Assembly: GCF_900100605.1 (NCBI RefSeq)
Contig: NZ_FNCN01000024.1
Location: 1-64,000, forward strand
DNA from: Sinosporangium album
GTDB taxonomy: Bacteria > Actinomycetota > Actinomycetes > Streptosporangiales > Streptosporangiaceae
DNA: 64,000 bases
Reading direction: 5' to 3'
Part shown: positions 41,630 through 49,840 of the stretch, piece after piece
Numbering within the stretch: position 1 is the first letter of the stretch
How the letters are laid out: each line of letters begins with the position of its first letter
Notes under the pieces: model-generated
Seen by the model: the letters and a program-made list of their open reading frames with translations, nothing else
What the model was told of the DNA's origin: nothing
Database searches by the model: none
Program-made: the position numbers and the translations under genes

Positions 41630-42787
41630 GTGACCAACCTCAGCGAAGACGAGCAGGCCATTGTCGAAGTCGTGCGCGACTTTGTCGACCGCGACGTCAA
41701 GCCTGTTGTGCAGGACCTCGAACACGCCAATACGTATCCCGAGAAGCTCATTGAGCAGATGAAACAGCTCGGTATCTACGGCCTGGCCGTACCGCAGGAG
41801 TACGGCGGCTCGCCGGTCTCGATCCCGTGCTACGCCACGATCACCGCCGAACTTTCCCGCGGATGGATGAGCCTGGCGGGAGCGATGGGCGGCCACACGG
41901 TGGTGGCGAAGCTGCTGACGGCCTTCGGCACCGATGCTCAAAAGGAGCGCTACCTGCCGGGCATGGCGACCGGGGAGATCCGCGCCACCATGGCGTTGAC
42001 CGAACCCGGTGGCGGCTCCGACCTTCAGGCCATGACCACGACCGCGCTGCGCGACGGCGACGGTTACCGCATCAACGGCACCAAGACGTGGATCAGCAAT
42101 GCGCGCCGGTCGCAGCTCATCGCTCTGATGTGCAAGACCGATCCGGCCGCCAAACCGGCGCACCGCGGCGTGAGCATTCTGCTCGTCGAACACGGCCCCG
42201 GCCTGACCGTCTCACGTGACCTGCCCAAACTCGGTTACAAGGGTGTCGAGAGCTGCGAGTTGGCCTTCGACGACTACCGCGCCGGCGGTGATGCGGTGCT
42301 CGGCGCCACGGAAGGGCAGGGGTTCGCCCAGATGATGACCGGCCTGGAAACGGGCCGGATCCAGGTGGCCTCTCGCGCCATCGGCGTCGCTCAGGCCGCT
42401 TTCGACGACGCACTGCAATACGCCCAGGAACGCGAATCCTTCGGGCAGCCCATTTGGAAGCACCAGTCGATCGGCAATTACCTCGCCGACATGGCCACCA
42501 AACTCACCGCCGCCCGACAGCTCGTCCTCCTGGCCGCCGACCGCGCCGAAGCGGGGCTGCGCTGCGACATGGAAGCGGGAATGGCCAAACTGTTCGCCTC
42601 CGAGACCGCGATGCAGATCGCTCTTGACGCGATCCGCATCCACGGCGGCTATGGCTACTCCACCGAATTCGACGTCGAACGCTACTTCCGCGACGCCCCC
42701 CTCATGATCGTCGGGGAGGGGACCAACGAAATCCTACGCAACGTCATCGTTCGCCAGCTCATCAGCCGCGGCGGGATTGATGCATGA
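41630..42787 (+). CDS. Acyl-CoA dehydrogenase
   Basis: The protein is 385 residues from the GTG at 41630, with aaaggaga upstream. It has the standard ACAD order: helical N-terminal domain (EQAIVEVVRDFVDRDVKPVV), the FAD-contacting MALTEPGGGSDLQAM and GYRINGTKTWISNARRSQLI strands, RIQVASRAIGVAQAAFDDAL, then RESFGQPIWKHQSIGNYLAD, and IHGGYGYSTEFDVERYFRDA. The catalytic Glu is in IVGEGTNEILRN. A likely substrate is a branched or dicarboxylic acyl-CoA such as methylsuccinyl-CoA, given the neighbours. Its 3' end overlaps the GntR gene. Confidence 0.93.
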   Translation: MTNLSEDEQAIVEVVRDFVDRDVKPVVQDLEHANTYPEKLIEQMKQLGIYGLAVPQEYGGSPVSIPCYATITAELSRGWMSLAGAMGGHTVVAKLLTAFGTDAQKERYLPGMATGEIRATMALTEPGGGSDLQAMTTTALRDGDGYRINGTKTWISNARRSQLIALMCKTDPAAKPAHRGVSILLVEHGPGLTVSRDLPKLGYKGVESCELAFDDYRAGGDAVLGATEGQGFAQMMTGLETGRIQVASRAIGVAQAAFDDALQYAQERESFGQPIWKHQSIGNYLADMATKLTAARQLVLLAADRAEAGLRCDMEAGMAKLFASETAMQIALDAIRIHGGYGYSTEFDVERYFRDAPLMIVGEGTNEILRNVIVRQLISRGGIDA

Positions 42788-43541
42788 TCTGACGATGACC
42801 AGAAGCCGCGACAGCGAAGCAGCCTACCTGACGGTCGCCCGCGAACTGCGTGCCGCGATATTGCGCGACGACTACGCCGACGGCACTCGCCTGCCCACCG
42901 AAGCGGAACTCGCCGAGCAATACCAAGTCAGCCGGCAGACCGTCCGCCGTGCCTTCCAAGACCTCGTCGCCGAAGGCATGGTCACCCGCGTGCCCGGCCG
43001 CGGCACCTTCGCCGCGGCCCGCGACGGCCAGTACCTCCGCCAGTTCGGCTCCATCGAAGACCTGATGGGGCTGTCGCTGGACACCACGCTGGAACTGATC
43101 AGACCACTGCAGCGCAAGATCGACCTTGACGCCGCCAGCCGTCTGCGCCTCAGCTCCGACCTCGTCTACACCGCGGTCTTCCGCCGTGTCCACGAGGCCA
43201 CGCCGTTCTGCCTGACCACCGTCCACCTGCCACCCGCCATCGGCAAAACGTTGGAGGACGTCGCCGAGCTCACCGAGCCGGGCACCACCAGCACCGCCAC
43301 CGTAATCGGACTGCTCGACACCCGGCTCGACAGTCCGGTCGCCGAGGCCGAGCAGAGCATCACCGCGACGACCGCGTCCCCCGCCATCGCCACCCACCTC
43401 GCCTGCTCGCCGGATGAGGCCGTGCTGCGCATCGACCGGCTCTACTACTCGACCACCGCACAACCCGTCGAACTCGCCACCAGCTACTTCCTACCCGAGC
43501 ACTACTCCTACCGAGTACGGCTGCGCCGCAGCGTGCGCTGA
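42780..43541 (+). CDS. GntR/HutC-family regulator (UTRA domain)
   Basis: The protein is 253 residues from ATG 42780 inside the end of the dehydrogenase gene; an ATG at 42795 is also possible. The winged helix spans about residues 15-80 (YLTVARELRAAILRDDYADG; YQVSRQTVRRAFQDLVAEGM; GRGTFAAARD). The UTRA domain (95-250) includes TPFCLTTVHLPPAIGKTLED and AVLRIDRLYYSTTAQPVELA. As the last gene of the MmgE/PrpD operon it probably controls this unit through the inverted 12-bp sites at 38931 and 39042. Confidence 0.9.
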   Translation: MHDLTMTRSRDSEAAYLTVARELRAAILRDDYADGTRLPTEAELAEQYQVSRQTVRRAFQDLVAEGMVTRVPGRGTFAAARDGQYLRQFGSIEDLMGLSLDTTLELIRPLQRKIDLDAASRLRLSSDLVYTAVFRRVHEATPFCLTTVHLPPAIGKTLEDVAELTEPGTTSTATVIGLLDTRLDSPVAEAEQSITATTASPAIATHLACSPDEAVLRIDRLYYSTTAQPVELATSYFLPEHYSYRVRLRRSVR

Positions 43542-43622
43542 CCGGCGACGCCGGCGCCTGCCGTACCCGGTCATGCCGCAGCCGGTCGGGTTCCCCCGCC
43601 GGTCGGCTGAAAGGAACGTGGC

Positions 43623-44921
43623 ATGTCGACCACGCACGAGGACGGCGGTGCCGTCATCGACTCCACCCGTCCTGATGTGGACGAGGCCTCGGCCCTGCGG
43701 GCGCTGCGCGCACGTGGACGGCTGCGCGGGGGCGTAGCGCTGCTCGGACCGGCGTTCGTCGCCGCCGTCGCCTACATCGACCCCGGGAACTTCGCGACCA
43801 ACTTCACCGCCGGCGCGAGCTACGGCTATCTGCTGCTCTGGGTCATCGTCGTTGCGAACCTCATGGCGATGCTTGTGCAGTACCTCTCCGCCAAGGTCGG
43901 CGTCGCCACCGGCCGCGACCTGCCGGAGCTGTGCCGCGAGCACCTGCCGAAGCCGGTCTCCCGCGGCTTATGGGTCCAGGCCGAGATCGTCGCCATGGCC
44001 ACCGACCTCGCTGAGATCGTCGGCGCGGCGGTCGGGCTCAACCTGTTGTTCAATGTGCCGTTGTTCCCCGCTGGCGTCATCGCGGTCGTCGTCGCGTTCG
44101 CGATCCTCGCCCTGGAGCAGCGCGGGTACCGCCGGTTCGAGCTGGCGATCGCCGGGCTGCTCGGCATCGTGTTCCTCGGCTTCCTCTACAACCTCGTCGC
44201 CGTCGGCGCCGACCCGGCGGGCGTCGCGGCAGGGTTGGTGCCCAGAATCGAGGGCAGCGACAGCCTGCTGCTCATCGCCGGCATCATCGGCGCCACGGTC
44301 ATGCCCCACGTGGTCTACCTGCACTCGGCGCTCACCAAAAGGCGTGTCGCCTGCAGGGACGACGCCGAACGCCGTGAGGTGCTCCGGTTTCAGCGCTGGG
44401 ACGTGGTGATCGGGCTCGGCGCGGCCGGAGTGATCAACCTGTCGATGCTCGTCATCGCAGCATCGCTGTTCAACCGTACGGGCCGGTCCGACGTCGACTC
44501 GATCGAATCCGCGCACGCCGGCCTGGGTGAGCTCGTCGGCGGCGGGGCGGCGCTGGCGTTCGCGGTGGCGCTGCTCGCGTCGGGCCTGTCATCGTCGAGC
44601 GTCGGCACCTACGCCGGCCAGGTCGTCATGCAGGGCTTCATCCGCCGCCAGATCCCGCTGTTCGTACGGCGCGGCCTGACGATGCTGCCCGCGCTGGTCG
44701 TGCTCGGGCTGGGCCTGCCCGTGACCGACAGTCTCGTCATCTCGCAGGTGGTGCTGTCGTTCGGCATCCCGTTCGCGCTCGTTCCGCTGATCATGCTGAC
44801 GCGGCGGGCCGACATCATGGGCTCGTTCGTGAACCGCCCGATGACCACGGTCGTGGCCTCCGTGATCGCCGCACTGATCATCGCCCTCAACGTCTTCCTG
44901 GTCTACACCACAGTCGTGTAG
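43623..44921 (+). CDS. NRAMP-family divalent metal transporter
   Basis: The protein is 432 residues with about eleven transmembrane helices. The helix-1 metal motif is present as AYIDPGNFATNF (Asp-Pro-Gly-Asn) and the helix-6 motif as GATVMPHVVYLHSAL (Met-Pro-His), as in MntH. The scaffold sequence QGFIRRQIPLFVRRG also fits. It likely imports Mn(II) or Fe(II) with protons. It follows the GntR gene by 81 bp with a good aaagga ribosome binding site. It could be read from the catabolic operon, perhaps to feed metal-dependent enzymes. A strong terminator hairpin follows. Confidence 0.92.
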   Translation: MSTTHEDGGAVIDSTRPDVDEASALRALRARGRLRGGVALLGPAFVAAVAYIDPGNFATNFTAGASYGYLLLWVIVVANLMAMLVQYLSAKVGVATGRDLPELCREHLPKPVSRGLWVQAEIVAMATDLAEIVGAAVGLNLLFNVPLFPAGVIAVVVAFAILALEQRGYRRFELAIAGLLGIVFLGFLYNLVAVGADPAGVAAGLVPRIEGSDSLLLIAGIIGATVMPHVVYLHSALTKRRVACRDDAERREVLRFQRWDVVIGLGAAGVINLSMLVIAASLFNRTGRSDVDSIESAHAGLGELVGGGAALAFAVALLASGLSSSSVGTYAGQVVMQGFIRRQIPLFVRRGLTMLPALVVLGLGLPVTDSLVISQVVLSFGIPFALVPLIMLTRRADIMGSFVNRPMTTVVASVIAALIIALNVFLVYTTVV

Positions 44922-44938
44922 CCCACCGGACGTGCGTC

Positions 44939-44963
44939 GGCCCGCCCACGGGGTGGGCGGGCC
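44939..44963. terminator. Strong hairpin between NRAMP and thiolase genes
   Basis: GGCCCGCCCAC (44939-44949) and GTGGGCGGGCC (44953-44963) form a perfect 11-bp stem with a 3-nt loop between convergent genes, so it can serve both. Confidence 0.85.
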
Positions 44964-44992
44964 GAACGCCGAACGCGGGCCGACGCGGTCCC

Positions 44993-46201
44993 TCAGACAG
45001 CTTCGACGACCAGCGCGATTCCCTGGCCGCCGCCGATGCAGACCGTCGCCAGGCCATAGCGGCCGTCGCGGCGGCGGAGCTCCCGGGCGAGGGTCCCCAG
45101 CATGCGGACGCCCGTGGCGCCGACGGGGTGGCCCAGTGAGATTCCCGAGCCGTGGACGTTCGTCCGCTGGAGATCGCTCTGGCCGAAGTTCCACTCGCGG
45201 TAGATGGCGAGCACCTGGGCGGCGAACGCCTCATTCAGCTCGATCACATCCATGTCAGCGAGTTCGAGGTCAAGCCTCCTGAGCACCGCTGCGGTCGAAG
45301 GCACCGGTCCCAGGCCCATCAAGGCCGGTTCGACACCGGCGACGGCCCAGCCCTTCAGCCTCACCATGGGCTCGACGCCCAGCTCTTCCGCTCGCTGCCT
45401 CGTCGTCACCAGGCACATCGAGGCCGCGTCGTTCTGACCGCTCGCGTTGCCCGCGGTGACGGTCGCCTCCGCGTCATCCTGCGTCCTGATCGGGCGAAGG
45501 CGGGCGAGCGACTCGATCGACGTGTCGGACCTCGGGCGTTCGTCCCGGTCGACCGTGACGACGCCGGAACGGTTCTTCAGCTGAACAGGGATGATCTCGT
45601 CGTCGAAGATCCCGGACGTCTGCGCCGCGACGGCTCGGCGATGCGACTCGACCGCCAGCTCATCCTGCTCGCGCCGGGAGATGCCGTAGCGGCGGCGAAG
45701 GTTCTCCGCCGTCTCGATCATGCCGCCTTCGACCGGATGGCTCGTGCCCCCCGCCGTCGTCCGGCCCCGGACGAGCGCGTCGTGGACCCGGATCCCGCGG
45801 CGGGCGCCTCCCCACCGCATGTCCGTGGAATGGAAGACGACGTTGCTCATGCTCTCGACACCGCCCGCCACGATCACATCGTGGGCGCCTGTCGCCACCT
45901 GCATCACCGCGTTCACGACGGCCTGCAGGCCCGACCCGCACCGTCGATCGAGCTGCTGGCCAGGCACGGTGACGGGCAGGCCCGCATCCAGCGCCACCAC
46001 CCGGCCGAGCGCGGGGGCCTCGGTGCTCGGATAGCAATGCCCCAGGATCACGTCATCGACCTGCGCCCCGGACACACCGGTCCGTTCGAGCAATCCGCGC
46101 AGCACATCGACTCCGAGCTGCACCGCGGTCCGGTCTCGCAGTGATCCGCCGTATTCGCCGATCGGACTGCGCACCGGTGCGCAGATCACAACGTCACGCA
46201 T
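44993..46201 (-). CDS. Acetyl-CoA acetyltransferase (thiolase)
   Basis: The protein is 402 residues from ATG 46201 (an ATG four codons upstream is less typical). Thiolase motifs are complete: MRDVVICAPVRSPIGEYGGS, the nucleophile Cys in DRRCGSGLQAVVNAV, GGVESMSNVVF, NEAFAAQVLAI, NVHGSGISLGHPVGATGVRM with the catalytic His, and VCIGGGQGIALVVE with the second Cys. It would cleave a 3-oxoacyl-CoA at the end of the pathway or condense two acetyl-CoA. It is the last gene of the minus-strand run starting at 49575. Confidence 0.94.
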   Translation of the reverse strand: MRDVVICAPVRSPIGEYGGSLRDRTAVQLGVDVLRGLLERTGVSGAQVDDVILGHCYPSTEAPALGRVVALDAGLPVTVPGQQLDRRCGSGLQAVVNAVMQVATGAHDVIVAGGVESMSNVVFHSTDMRWGGARRGIRVHDALVRGRTTAGGTSHPVEGGMIETAENLRRRYGISRREQDELAVESHRRAVAAQTSGIFDDEIIPVQLKNRSGVVTVDRDERPRSDTSIESLARLRPIRTQDDAEATVTAGNASGQNDAASMCLVTTRQRAEELGVEPMVRLKGWAVAGVEPALMGLGPVPSTAAVLRRLDLELADMDVIELNEAFAAQVLAIYREWNFGQSDLQRTNVHGSGISLGHPVGATGVRMLGTLARELRRRDGRYGLATVCIGGGQGIALVVEAV

Positions 46202-46307
46202 GGTTGGCCACACCTTTCCTCAGCCCGCGACCACCGCGGGTCCATGGTCGATACGAAGCCGAGCGCGAGTGCGCGGACCTTCGTCGCCGGGGCCGACGTC
46301 CGGCTCG

Positions 46308-46652
46308 CTACCGATTCGCCGGCAACGGCCTGTAGAGCACGACTCGATTGCCCGACGGGTCCGTGACGATCAACCGTTCTTCATGCCCGCCCGTGGACAC
46401 GCGGTCCGAGCCGTCGTCACTCGTCCAGTCGCGGAAGTCCGCACCTTCCGCCAGCTTCACGGCGAGTTGCTGTGAAGGTACGTCGGGGTCGTCCGCGACC
46501 AGGGCGATGGACAGGTCGGGGGAGCGGAACTGAGCCCAGGTCCCGCCGTCGTTGACGTCGGCCGGCCGGCCCAGCAGCCGCTCCCAGAACGCGACGGTCT
46601 CGTTCCAGGACGTCGTGGGGATGAGGAGGGAGATCCTGGGAAATGTCACCAC
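46308..46652 (-). CDS. VOC-superfamily (glyoxalase-like) protein
   Basis: The protein is 114 residues, one VOC module: RISLLIPTTSWNETVAFWER followed by LLGRPADVNDGGTWAQFRS in the first beta-alpha-beta unit, and EERLIVTDPSGNRVVLYRPL in the second. The family includes glyoxalase I, extradiol dioxygenases and resistance proteins. Several metal ligands seem absent in this short version, so catalysis is uncertain. It lies between the thiolase and the carboxymuconolactone-decarboxylase-like gene, on the same strand. Confidence 0.82.
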   Translation of the reverse strand: MVTFPRISLLIPTTSWNETVAFWERLLGRPADVNDGGTWAQFRSPDLSIALVADDPDVPSQQLAVKLAEGADFRDWTSDDGSDRVSTGGHEERLIVTDPSGNRVVLYRPLPANR

Positions 46653-46750
46653 TTGCTCCAGAGTTCGTGCGGTCGTCGGGGTACGGCTGCGTGGCGCAAG
46701 CCGTACGACAGGTCTCGATCGCCGGAGCCCCGACCAGTCGGGGCGCCGGT

Positions 46751-46822
46751 CACGCGGTCACGCGGTCGCGCGGTCGCGCGGTCACACAGTCACACAGTCA
46801 CACAGTCACGCGGTCACACAGT
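46751..46822. repeat. Nine tandem 8-bp units (cacRcRgt type)
   Basis: Nine head-to-tail octamers alternate between cacgcggt, cgcgcggt and cacacagt, without spacers. The last one and a half run into the 3' end of the minus-strand gene at 46814 and encode its final residues (AVTV). It is a slippage-prone microsatellite, not CRISPR. Confidence 0.9.
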
Positions 46823-47431
46823 CACGGCGCGGCTTTGCGCATCCGCGATGACGTCACGTGCCAGCCCTGCGGCCCATGCCGGCGTCGACTCCTCAAGCCG
46901 AACCCCGGCGCTGTTGAGAATGCCCGCCGTCATGCGGTAGAAGCCCACCAGCGCGATGAGTTCGAGGACCTGTGCACGGTCGAACTCCTGCAAGAGCCGC
47001 GCGAACGTGTGATCGGCGACCGTGTCCTTCTCGTAGAGCTGGTCGACCATTTCCACGAGCAGCGCGGCCTTCGGATCATCGATCTCCGAGCCGTTCACGG
47101 CACGGCCGATGTTCTCGACGACGGCGGCATCCATCCCGGCACCGGTCGCAATGACGGCGTGCTTGGCGAACTCGTAGACCGACGACGTCCGCACCGCGAT
47201 GCGAAGGACGGTCGTCTCCCGATCCTCCACCGTCAACGTCGAGCGCTGCCTGAAGGCACCCCCGAGCACGTTGTGCCGCTTCATGAGCGCCGGATGGTGG
47301 GCCAGTGTCAGGAAAAGGTTGTTGGGTCGCGCTCCCGGCGCGGTCGTCTTCGCGAGGTCCTCGCGGAGGGCACCCGCGTCGTCCTCGCTGATCGGCGCGA
47401 TGCGCGGCTCATGGGAAGTCGAGTAGGTCAT
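46814..47431 (-). CDS. Carboxymuconolactone-decarboxylase/AhpD-like protein
   Basis: The protein is 205 residues from ATG 47431, which overlaps the stop of the amidohydrolase gene. The all-helical AhpD-like pattern is seen in NNLFLTLAHHPALMKRHNVL, VEDRETTVLRIAVRTSSVYE, FAKHAVIATGAGMDAAVVEN and LLVEMVDQLYEKDTVADHTF. The C-x-x-C of peroxidase-type members is replaced by SSVYEFAKH, so disulfide chemistry is unlikely. A lyase, decarboxylase or isomerase role fits the setting. The extreme C-terminus is encoded by the octamer repeat, so its length may vary between strains. Confidence 0.82.
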   Translation of the reverse strand: MTYSTSHEPRIAPISEDDAGALREDLAKTTAPGARPNNLFLTLAHHPALMKRHNVLGGAFRQRSTLTVEDRETTVLRIAVRTSSVYEFAKHAVIATGAGMDAAVVENIGRAVNGSEIDDPKAALLVEMVDQLYEKDTVADHTFARLLQEFDRAQVLELIALVGFYRMTAGILNSAGVRLEESTPAWAAGLARDVIADAQSRAVTV

Positions 47432-48351
47432 GAAGAGCGCCCTTCCTTTTCCCGGCTCATATCCGAGCCGAGTTCCCAGCCCAGCCATGCGCGAAGGCCG
47501 GCACCCATGACCTGCCGCCGGTCATGGACGCTGAGCCCCAGATGCTCGGTGAACATCGTGACCGCCTCGCGATAGCCGCCTCGCAGCCTGGAGACATCCG
47601 ATCCCCAGAAAACTCTCTCGGCGCCGAACGCGCCCAGTACGGCAAGGACCTCCGCGTGCAGGTCCCGATACGGATATGGATCCGTCGAGTAGCACGGCGC
47701 CGCGGAAGCCTTCACCGCCACATTCGGCAGGTCGCTCAGGCGGAGAAGGCAGTCGATCTCCGCCTGGCGCTGCTCGCGAGTTCCACCCCCGCTCAAACCG
47801 AGATGATCGATCGCGATTCTCACATCGGGATACTGCGAGGCGACGTCACGAAGGTGCTCGACCTGGCCCGGTGCGTAGACCATCACCGGCATTCCCAGGC
47901 CGCTCGCACTGTGCCACAGCTTCTCCGCCGTCCCGTCTGTCAAAGCGTCGCGAGTCTCGCGGTGAAAAAGCACCCGCACACCGGCGACCTCGGCGACCGA
48001 CGCGAGCCGGGTGAGCTCCGCATCGATCGCGGGCGCGGCCGGATCGATGCGCGCCATGACGCGATAGCGTGACGGCGCCGCTGCGGCGGCGCTGATCACA
48101 TAGGAGTTGTCGTATCCCTGGAACCAGGGCGGGACCAATACCGCGGCGCTCACACCCGCGGCGTCCATGAGGTCCCCGAGTTCGGCGGCTTGAAGTGGCC
48201 GCGACGGCTCATCGGGCCCCGAGAGCCAGCCGCGATGCGTGGACGACGCCCACGCGGCCCCTCCCGGAGGCCATGGCCGATCGGCGGACTCCGGTTCCCA
48301 GATATGGACCTGGGAGTCGACGACCTCTATATCGCTGGACGGCGGCACCAC
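47428..48351 (-). CDS. Amidohydrolase-2 family hydrolase
   Basis: The protein is 307 residues. Recognised by IEVVDSQVHIWEPESADRPW (first strand; D-x-x-x-H rather than D-x-H-x-H), VSAAVLVPPWFQGYDNSYVI, RVMARIDPAAPAIDAEL, VRVLFHRETRDALTDG, DVRIAIDHLGLSGGG and AERVFWGSDVSRLRGGYREA with the late Asp. This is the layout of the lactonase-like amidohydrolases (2-pyrone-4,6-dicarboxylate or fuconate lactonase relatives). It starts 3 bp after the CoA transferase gene and is coupled to the downstream gene. A ring or lactone hydrolysis step is likely. Confidence 0.85.
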   Translation of the reverse strand: MVPPSSDIEVVDSQVHIWEPESADRPWPPGGAAWASSTHRGWLSGPDEPSRPLQAAELGDLMDAAGVSAAVLVPPWFQGYDNSYVISAAAAAPSRYRVMARIDPAAPAIDAELTRLASVAEVAGVRVLFHRETRDALTDGTAEKLWHSASGLGMPVMVYAPGQVEHLRDVASQYPDVRIAIDHLGLSGGGTREQRQAEIDCLLRLSDLPNVAVKASAAPCYSTDPYPYRDLHAEVLAVLGAFGAERVFWGSDVSRLRGGYREAVTMFTEHLGLSVHDRRQVMGAGLRAWLGWELGSDMSREKEGRSS

Positions 48352-48354
48352 GCT

Positions 48355-49575
48355 TCACCGCCCGCCCACGACACCCGCGGATTGCAGCGCGGTTATCCGG
48401 TCGGCCTCCATGCCCAGCACGCGGGTGAGGATTTCGCGGGTGTCCTCGCCGAGAGACCGGATGCGCGGAGTCTCCTGCCGTTCGACACCGGCGAGTTTGA
48501 TGGGATTGCCGATCTGGCGGAACGCGCCGACATGCGTGTCCTCGACGGTGACGAGCATGTCGCGGCTCTGCGCCTCGGGGGAGTTGAACACGTCACCCGC
48601 GTGATTCACCGGAGCGCAGGGCACATTGGCCTGCGCGAGCAAGGCGACGGCTTCGTGCTTGGAACGGGTCTTGGCCCATGCGTGAATGGCGGGTTCGATG
48701 ACCTCGTCGTGCAATTTGGACCGGTCGGTTCCGCTCTGGAGGTCGGCCCGGTCGGCGAGATCGGCTCGCCCGATGACCGAGCACACGCCGCGCCACTGGG
48801 CGGGCGTCATCACCGCGATCGCGAAATGCCCGTCGGCGGCGGGGTAGAAGCCCCAGGGCGACTGCAATGAATACTTGCGGCCGGGCGGCTCGACCTGCTC
48901 GGTGAGGGAGTATCGGAGCATCGCCTGGTCGTTCATGAACAGGCTGCTGTCATGCATGGCGATGTCGACACGCAGTGGGTGGTCAGCGGATTGGTCGCGT
49001 TGACGCAGGGCGAGCAACGTCCCCGTGAACGCGAGCACCCCGGACAAGATGTCGGCCATCGCGAAACCCAGCCACACCGGTTGGTCATCGCCGTCAGCCG
49101 CGAGATAGGTGATGCCGGCCATCGCCTCGGCGATGATCGCATACACCGGGAGCTCGGATCCCACCGACTTCATCAGGTCGCCGTGCCCGAATCCGCTCAC
49201 CGTGGAATAGACCAGGCGGGGGTTCCGCTCGCGCAGGCGTGCGGCCGAGAAGCCAAGCGATTCGAACGTTCCAGCCTTGAAGTTCTCGACCAGGACGTCG
49301 CTCTGGTCGATGAGCGACCACAGGACCTCGCGGCCTTCTTCCGTCTTCAGGTCGATGACCACGCTGTGCTTGCCTCGTGACCAGCGCAGGAAGTTGAAGT
49401 TCGTCTCGCCCTTCTCACCGCGGATAGGCGTTCCGAATTTGCGATAGGGCTCACCACCGGGCGGCTCAACCTTGATCACGGTTGCACCGAAGTCGGCCAT
49501 CAGCATGGTCGAGACCGCTCCGCTGACAACCTGAGTCAGGTCGAGCACGGTCACGCCTTCCAAGGGCAGGGTCAC
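48355..49575 (-). CDS. CaiB/BaiF CoA-transferase family protein lacking the catalytic Asp
   Basis: The protein is 406 residues. Family features are GVTVLDLTQVVSGAVSTMLM, ATVIKVEPPGGEPYR, RWSRGKHSVVIDLKTEEGRE, VLVENFKAGTFESLG and RLVYSTVSGFG. Where family III transferases have Y-D-x-x-x-Q (Asp138 in the other copy at 40426) this protein reads LPVYAIIAEAMAGI, with Ala146 in place of the nucleophilic Asp. Either the reaction differs or the loop is built differently. It heads the minus-strand operon to the amidohydrolase, carboxymuconolactone-decarboxylase-like, VOC and thiolase genes. Operator site 6 lies 13 bp upstream. Confidence 0.85.
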   Translation of the reverse strand: MTLPLEGVTVLDLTQVVSGAVSTMLMADFGATVIKVEPPGGEPYRKFGTPIRGEKGETNFNFLRWSRGKHSVVIDLKTEEGREVLWSLIDQSDVLVENFKAGTFESLGFSAARLRERNPRLVYSTVSGFGHGDLMKSVGSELPVYAIIAEAMAGITYLAADGDDQPVWLGFAMADILSGVLAFTGTLLALRQRDQSADHPLRVDIAMHDSSLFMNDQAMLRYSLTEQVEPPGRKYSLQSPWGFYPAADGHFAIAVMTPAQWRGVCSVIGRADLADRADLQSGTDRSKLHDEVIEPAIHAWAKTRSKHEAVALLAQANVPCAPVNHAGDVFNSPEAQSRDMLVTVEDTHVGAFRQIGNPIKLAGVERQETPRIRSLGEDTREILTRVLGMEADRITALQSAGVVGGR

Positions 49576-49587
49576 GCTCTCTCCTTT

Positions 49588-49600
49588 CTACATTCTATAA
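49588..49600. promoter_or_regulatory. Operator site 6 (CTACATTCTATAA)
   Basis: The weakest match of the six, but embedded like the others in an AT-rich patch right before the first gene of an operon. It shares the central ATTCTA with sites 1 and 2. Confidence 0.55.
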
Positions 49601-49840
49601 ACTATTCGAGCGTAGTCGGGCTTGGCAAGCCTGCTGCTGGAGGGGGCCGCTATCGGCGCGGTGCCGGTGAAGGCGGAGTGAGTGAGGGGGAGTCGCTCGG
49701 CTGTCGCACCCAGGTCAGGGCCTCGGGCGGTGCGGATGTGGATCGCCGCGACGCCGCTTTCGCGGGCCGGCCCGGGGGTGTCGTCGGCACTGCGACAGCC
49801 GTGTCACGACGTTGACGGGGTTGGTTCGGGTCTGGCGGTG

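Noticed and set aside
46741-46830. CRISPR-like array
   Set aside because: The 8-bp units are contiguous, without spacers or a leader, and no cas genes are in the window.
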